DNA of 64,000 bases. Origin: Mycolicibacterium pulveris. GTDB taxonomy: Bacteria; Actinomycetota; Actinomycetes; Mycobacteriales; Mycobacteriaceae. The stretch lies in NCBI RefSeq assembly GCF_010725725.1, contig NZ_AP022599.1, positions 4,526,001 to 4,590,000 of the forward strand. The letters run 5' to 3'. The notes beneath the pieces were generated by a model that saw only the letters and a program-made list of their open reading frames with translations, ran no database searches and was not told the DNA's origin. Shown here piece after piece: positions 63,409 to 64,000 of the stretch (within the stretch, counting starts at the first letter, position 1; every line of letters starts with the position of its first letter). The position numbers and the translations under genes are program-made.

Positions 63409-64000
63409 GCTTTCCATATTTCATCTCGCCCGAACAGGCGATGCGCGAGCGTTCGGAGCTCGCACGTAAGGGCATTGCCAAGGGCCGCAGCGTGGTGGTG
63501 CTGGCCTACGCCGACGGGGTGTTGTTCGTCGCCGAGAACCCTTCGCGTTCACTGCAGAAGGTCAGCGAACTCTACGACCGTGTCGGGTTCGCCGCGGTCG
63601 GGCGGTTCAACGAGTTCGACAACCTGCGTCGCGGCGGCATCCAGTTCGCCGACACCCGCGGATACGCATATGCCCGCCGCGACGTCACCGGCCGTCAGCT
63701 GGCCAACGTCTACGCGCAGACGCTCGGCACCATCTTCACCGAGCAGGCCAAGCCGTACGAGGTCGAGCTGTGTGTTGCCGAGGTCGCGCATTACGGCGAG
63801 ACCAAACCGCCGGAGCTGTACCGCATCACCTACGACGGGTCGATCGCCGACGAGCCGCACTTCGTGGTCATGGGCGGCACCACGGATCCGATCACCGCGG
63901 CGCTCAATGAGTCCTACCGCGAGAACGCCAGCCTGGCCGATGCGGTGAAGATCGCGGTCGACGCGCTGAAGGTCGACGCCAACGGCGGCTCGGAACCGCG
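63405..64000 (+). CDS. prcA: 20S proteasome alpha subunit PrcA (3' end beyond the window)
   Basis: Alpha-ring subunit that gates substrate entry and binds Mpa. GTG at 63405 overlaps the prcB stop; residues 1-198 are present with no stop before the window ends. [47 protein letters not shown] is the conserved N-terminus. It continues in frame to the last base, with the acidic C-terminal tail missing. The assignment follows sequence and position. Confidence 0.95.
   Translation, partial: MSFPYFISPEQAMRERSELARKGIAKGRSVVVLAYADGVLFVAENPSRSLQKVSELYDRVGFAAVGRFNEFDNLRRGGIQFADTRGYAYARRDVTGRQLANVYAQTLGTIFTEQAKPYEVELCVAEVAHYGETKPPELYRITYDGSIADEPHFVVMGGTTDPITAALNESYRENASLADAVKIAVDALKVDANGGSEP

Noticed and set aside
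63475..63948. 157-codon frame over prcA
   Set aside because: Wrong frame; the correct frame begins at GTG 63405, overlaps prcB and reads the conserved PrcA N-terminus to the window end.

Overview
The window is a GC-rich actinobacterial chromosome segment, almost certainly from a rapid-growing Mycobacterium (Mycolicibacterium-type). The evidence is the division/cell-wall cluster carrying wag31, sepF and an FtsZ with a DVPPFMRR tail, mycothiol ligase mshC, lipoproteins of the LppL/LppK type, and a complete Pup-proteasome locus. Gene order follows, in reverse orientation, the M. tuberculosis stretch from pbpB (Rv2163c) to prcA (Rv2109c). PE/PPE and ansP genes are absent, and nitrate-assimilation, PLD-like and sugar-porter genes are present. 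I see no insertion sequence, prophage or CRISPR array.

Layout. 1-13231: peptidoglycan and division operon pbpB(partial)-murE-murF-mraY-murD-ftsW-murG-murC-ftsQ-ftsZ, mostly joined by 4-bp start/stop overlaps, with a promoter region before ftsZ. 13254-17129: pgeF-like, yggS-like, sepF, yggT-like, wag31 and a small membrane protein. 17126-24821: phosphoribosyltransferase, PLD-family enzyme, then a nitrate module (NarK-type transporter plus a single-chain diflavin nitrate reductase, NasN type). 24880-26485: an SDR enzyme divergent from a TetR regulator with two matching operators, then tRNA-Leu(GAG). 26567-34341: M20 peptidase, PEBP protein, pyrD, DUF5703, lppL, uppP and a conserved phosphatase/DUF3090/kinase-like trio. 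34391-43800: sulfur and thiol metabolism (cysQ, mshC, metH), with metH preceded by what reads as an S-adenosylhomocysteine (SAH) riboswitch; an SDR, a DUF1254 lipoprotein and a PAC2 protein lie between. 43802-50595: NmrA-like, HAD, sugar porter, hisE-hisG, DUF4126, a flavin disulfide reductase and a flavodoxin-like protein. 50597-55505: ArsR/SRPBCC pair, thioesterase, RecB-like nuclease, trmI, DUF503, lppK and an MTB12-like secreted protein. 55652-64000: mpa, a 207-aa protein of unknown function, two paralogous membrane proteins, dop, pup, prcB and prcA (cut by the window end).

How the genes work together. The first 17 kb builds lipid II and positions the division and polar growth machinery; uppP further on recycles the same undecaprenyl carrier. 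CysQ, MshC and MetH share the sulfur economy: 3'-phosphoadenosine phosphate removal, cysteine ligation into mycothiol, homocysteine remethylation. Mpa, Dop, Pup and PrcBA form the pupylation-proteasome pathway, with PAC2-type protein elsewhere in the window.

Most notable are the SAH-type aptamer with a ribosome-binding-site switch before metH, two families of intergenic palindromes present as repeated copies (one pair brackets the 207-aa gene in inverted orientation) plus one single long palindrome that overlaps the end of pyrD, a tandem duplication of the membrane gene inside the Pup locus, and a recurrent TANNNT-N6/7-RTG arrangement that predicts leaderless transcripts for about a dozen genes.
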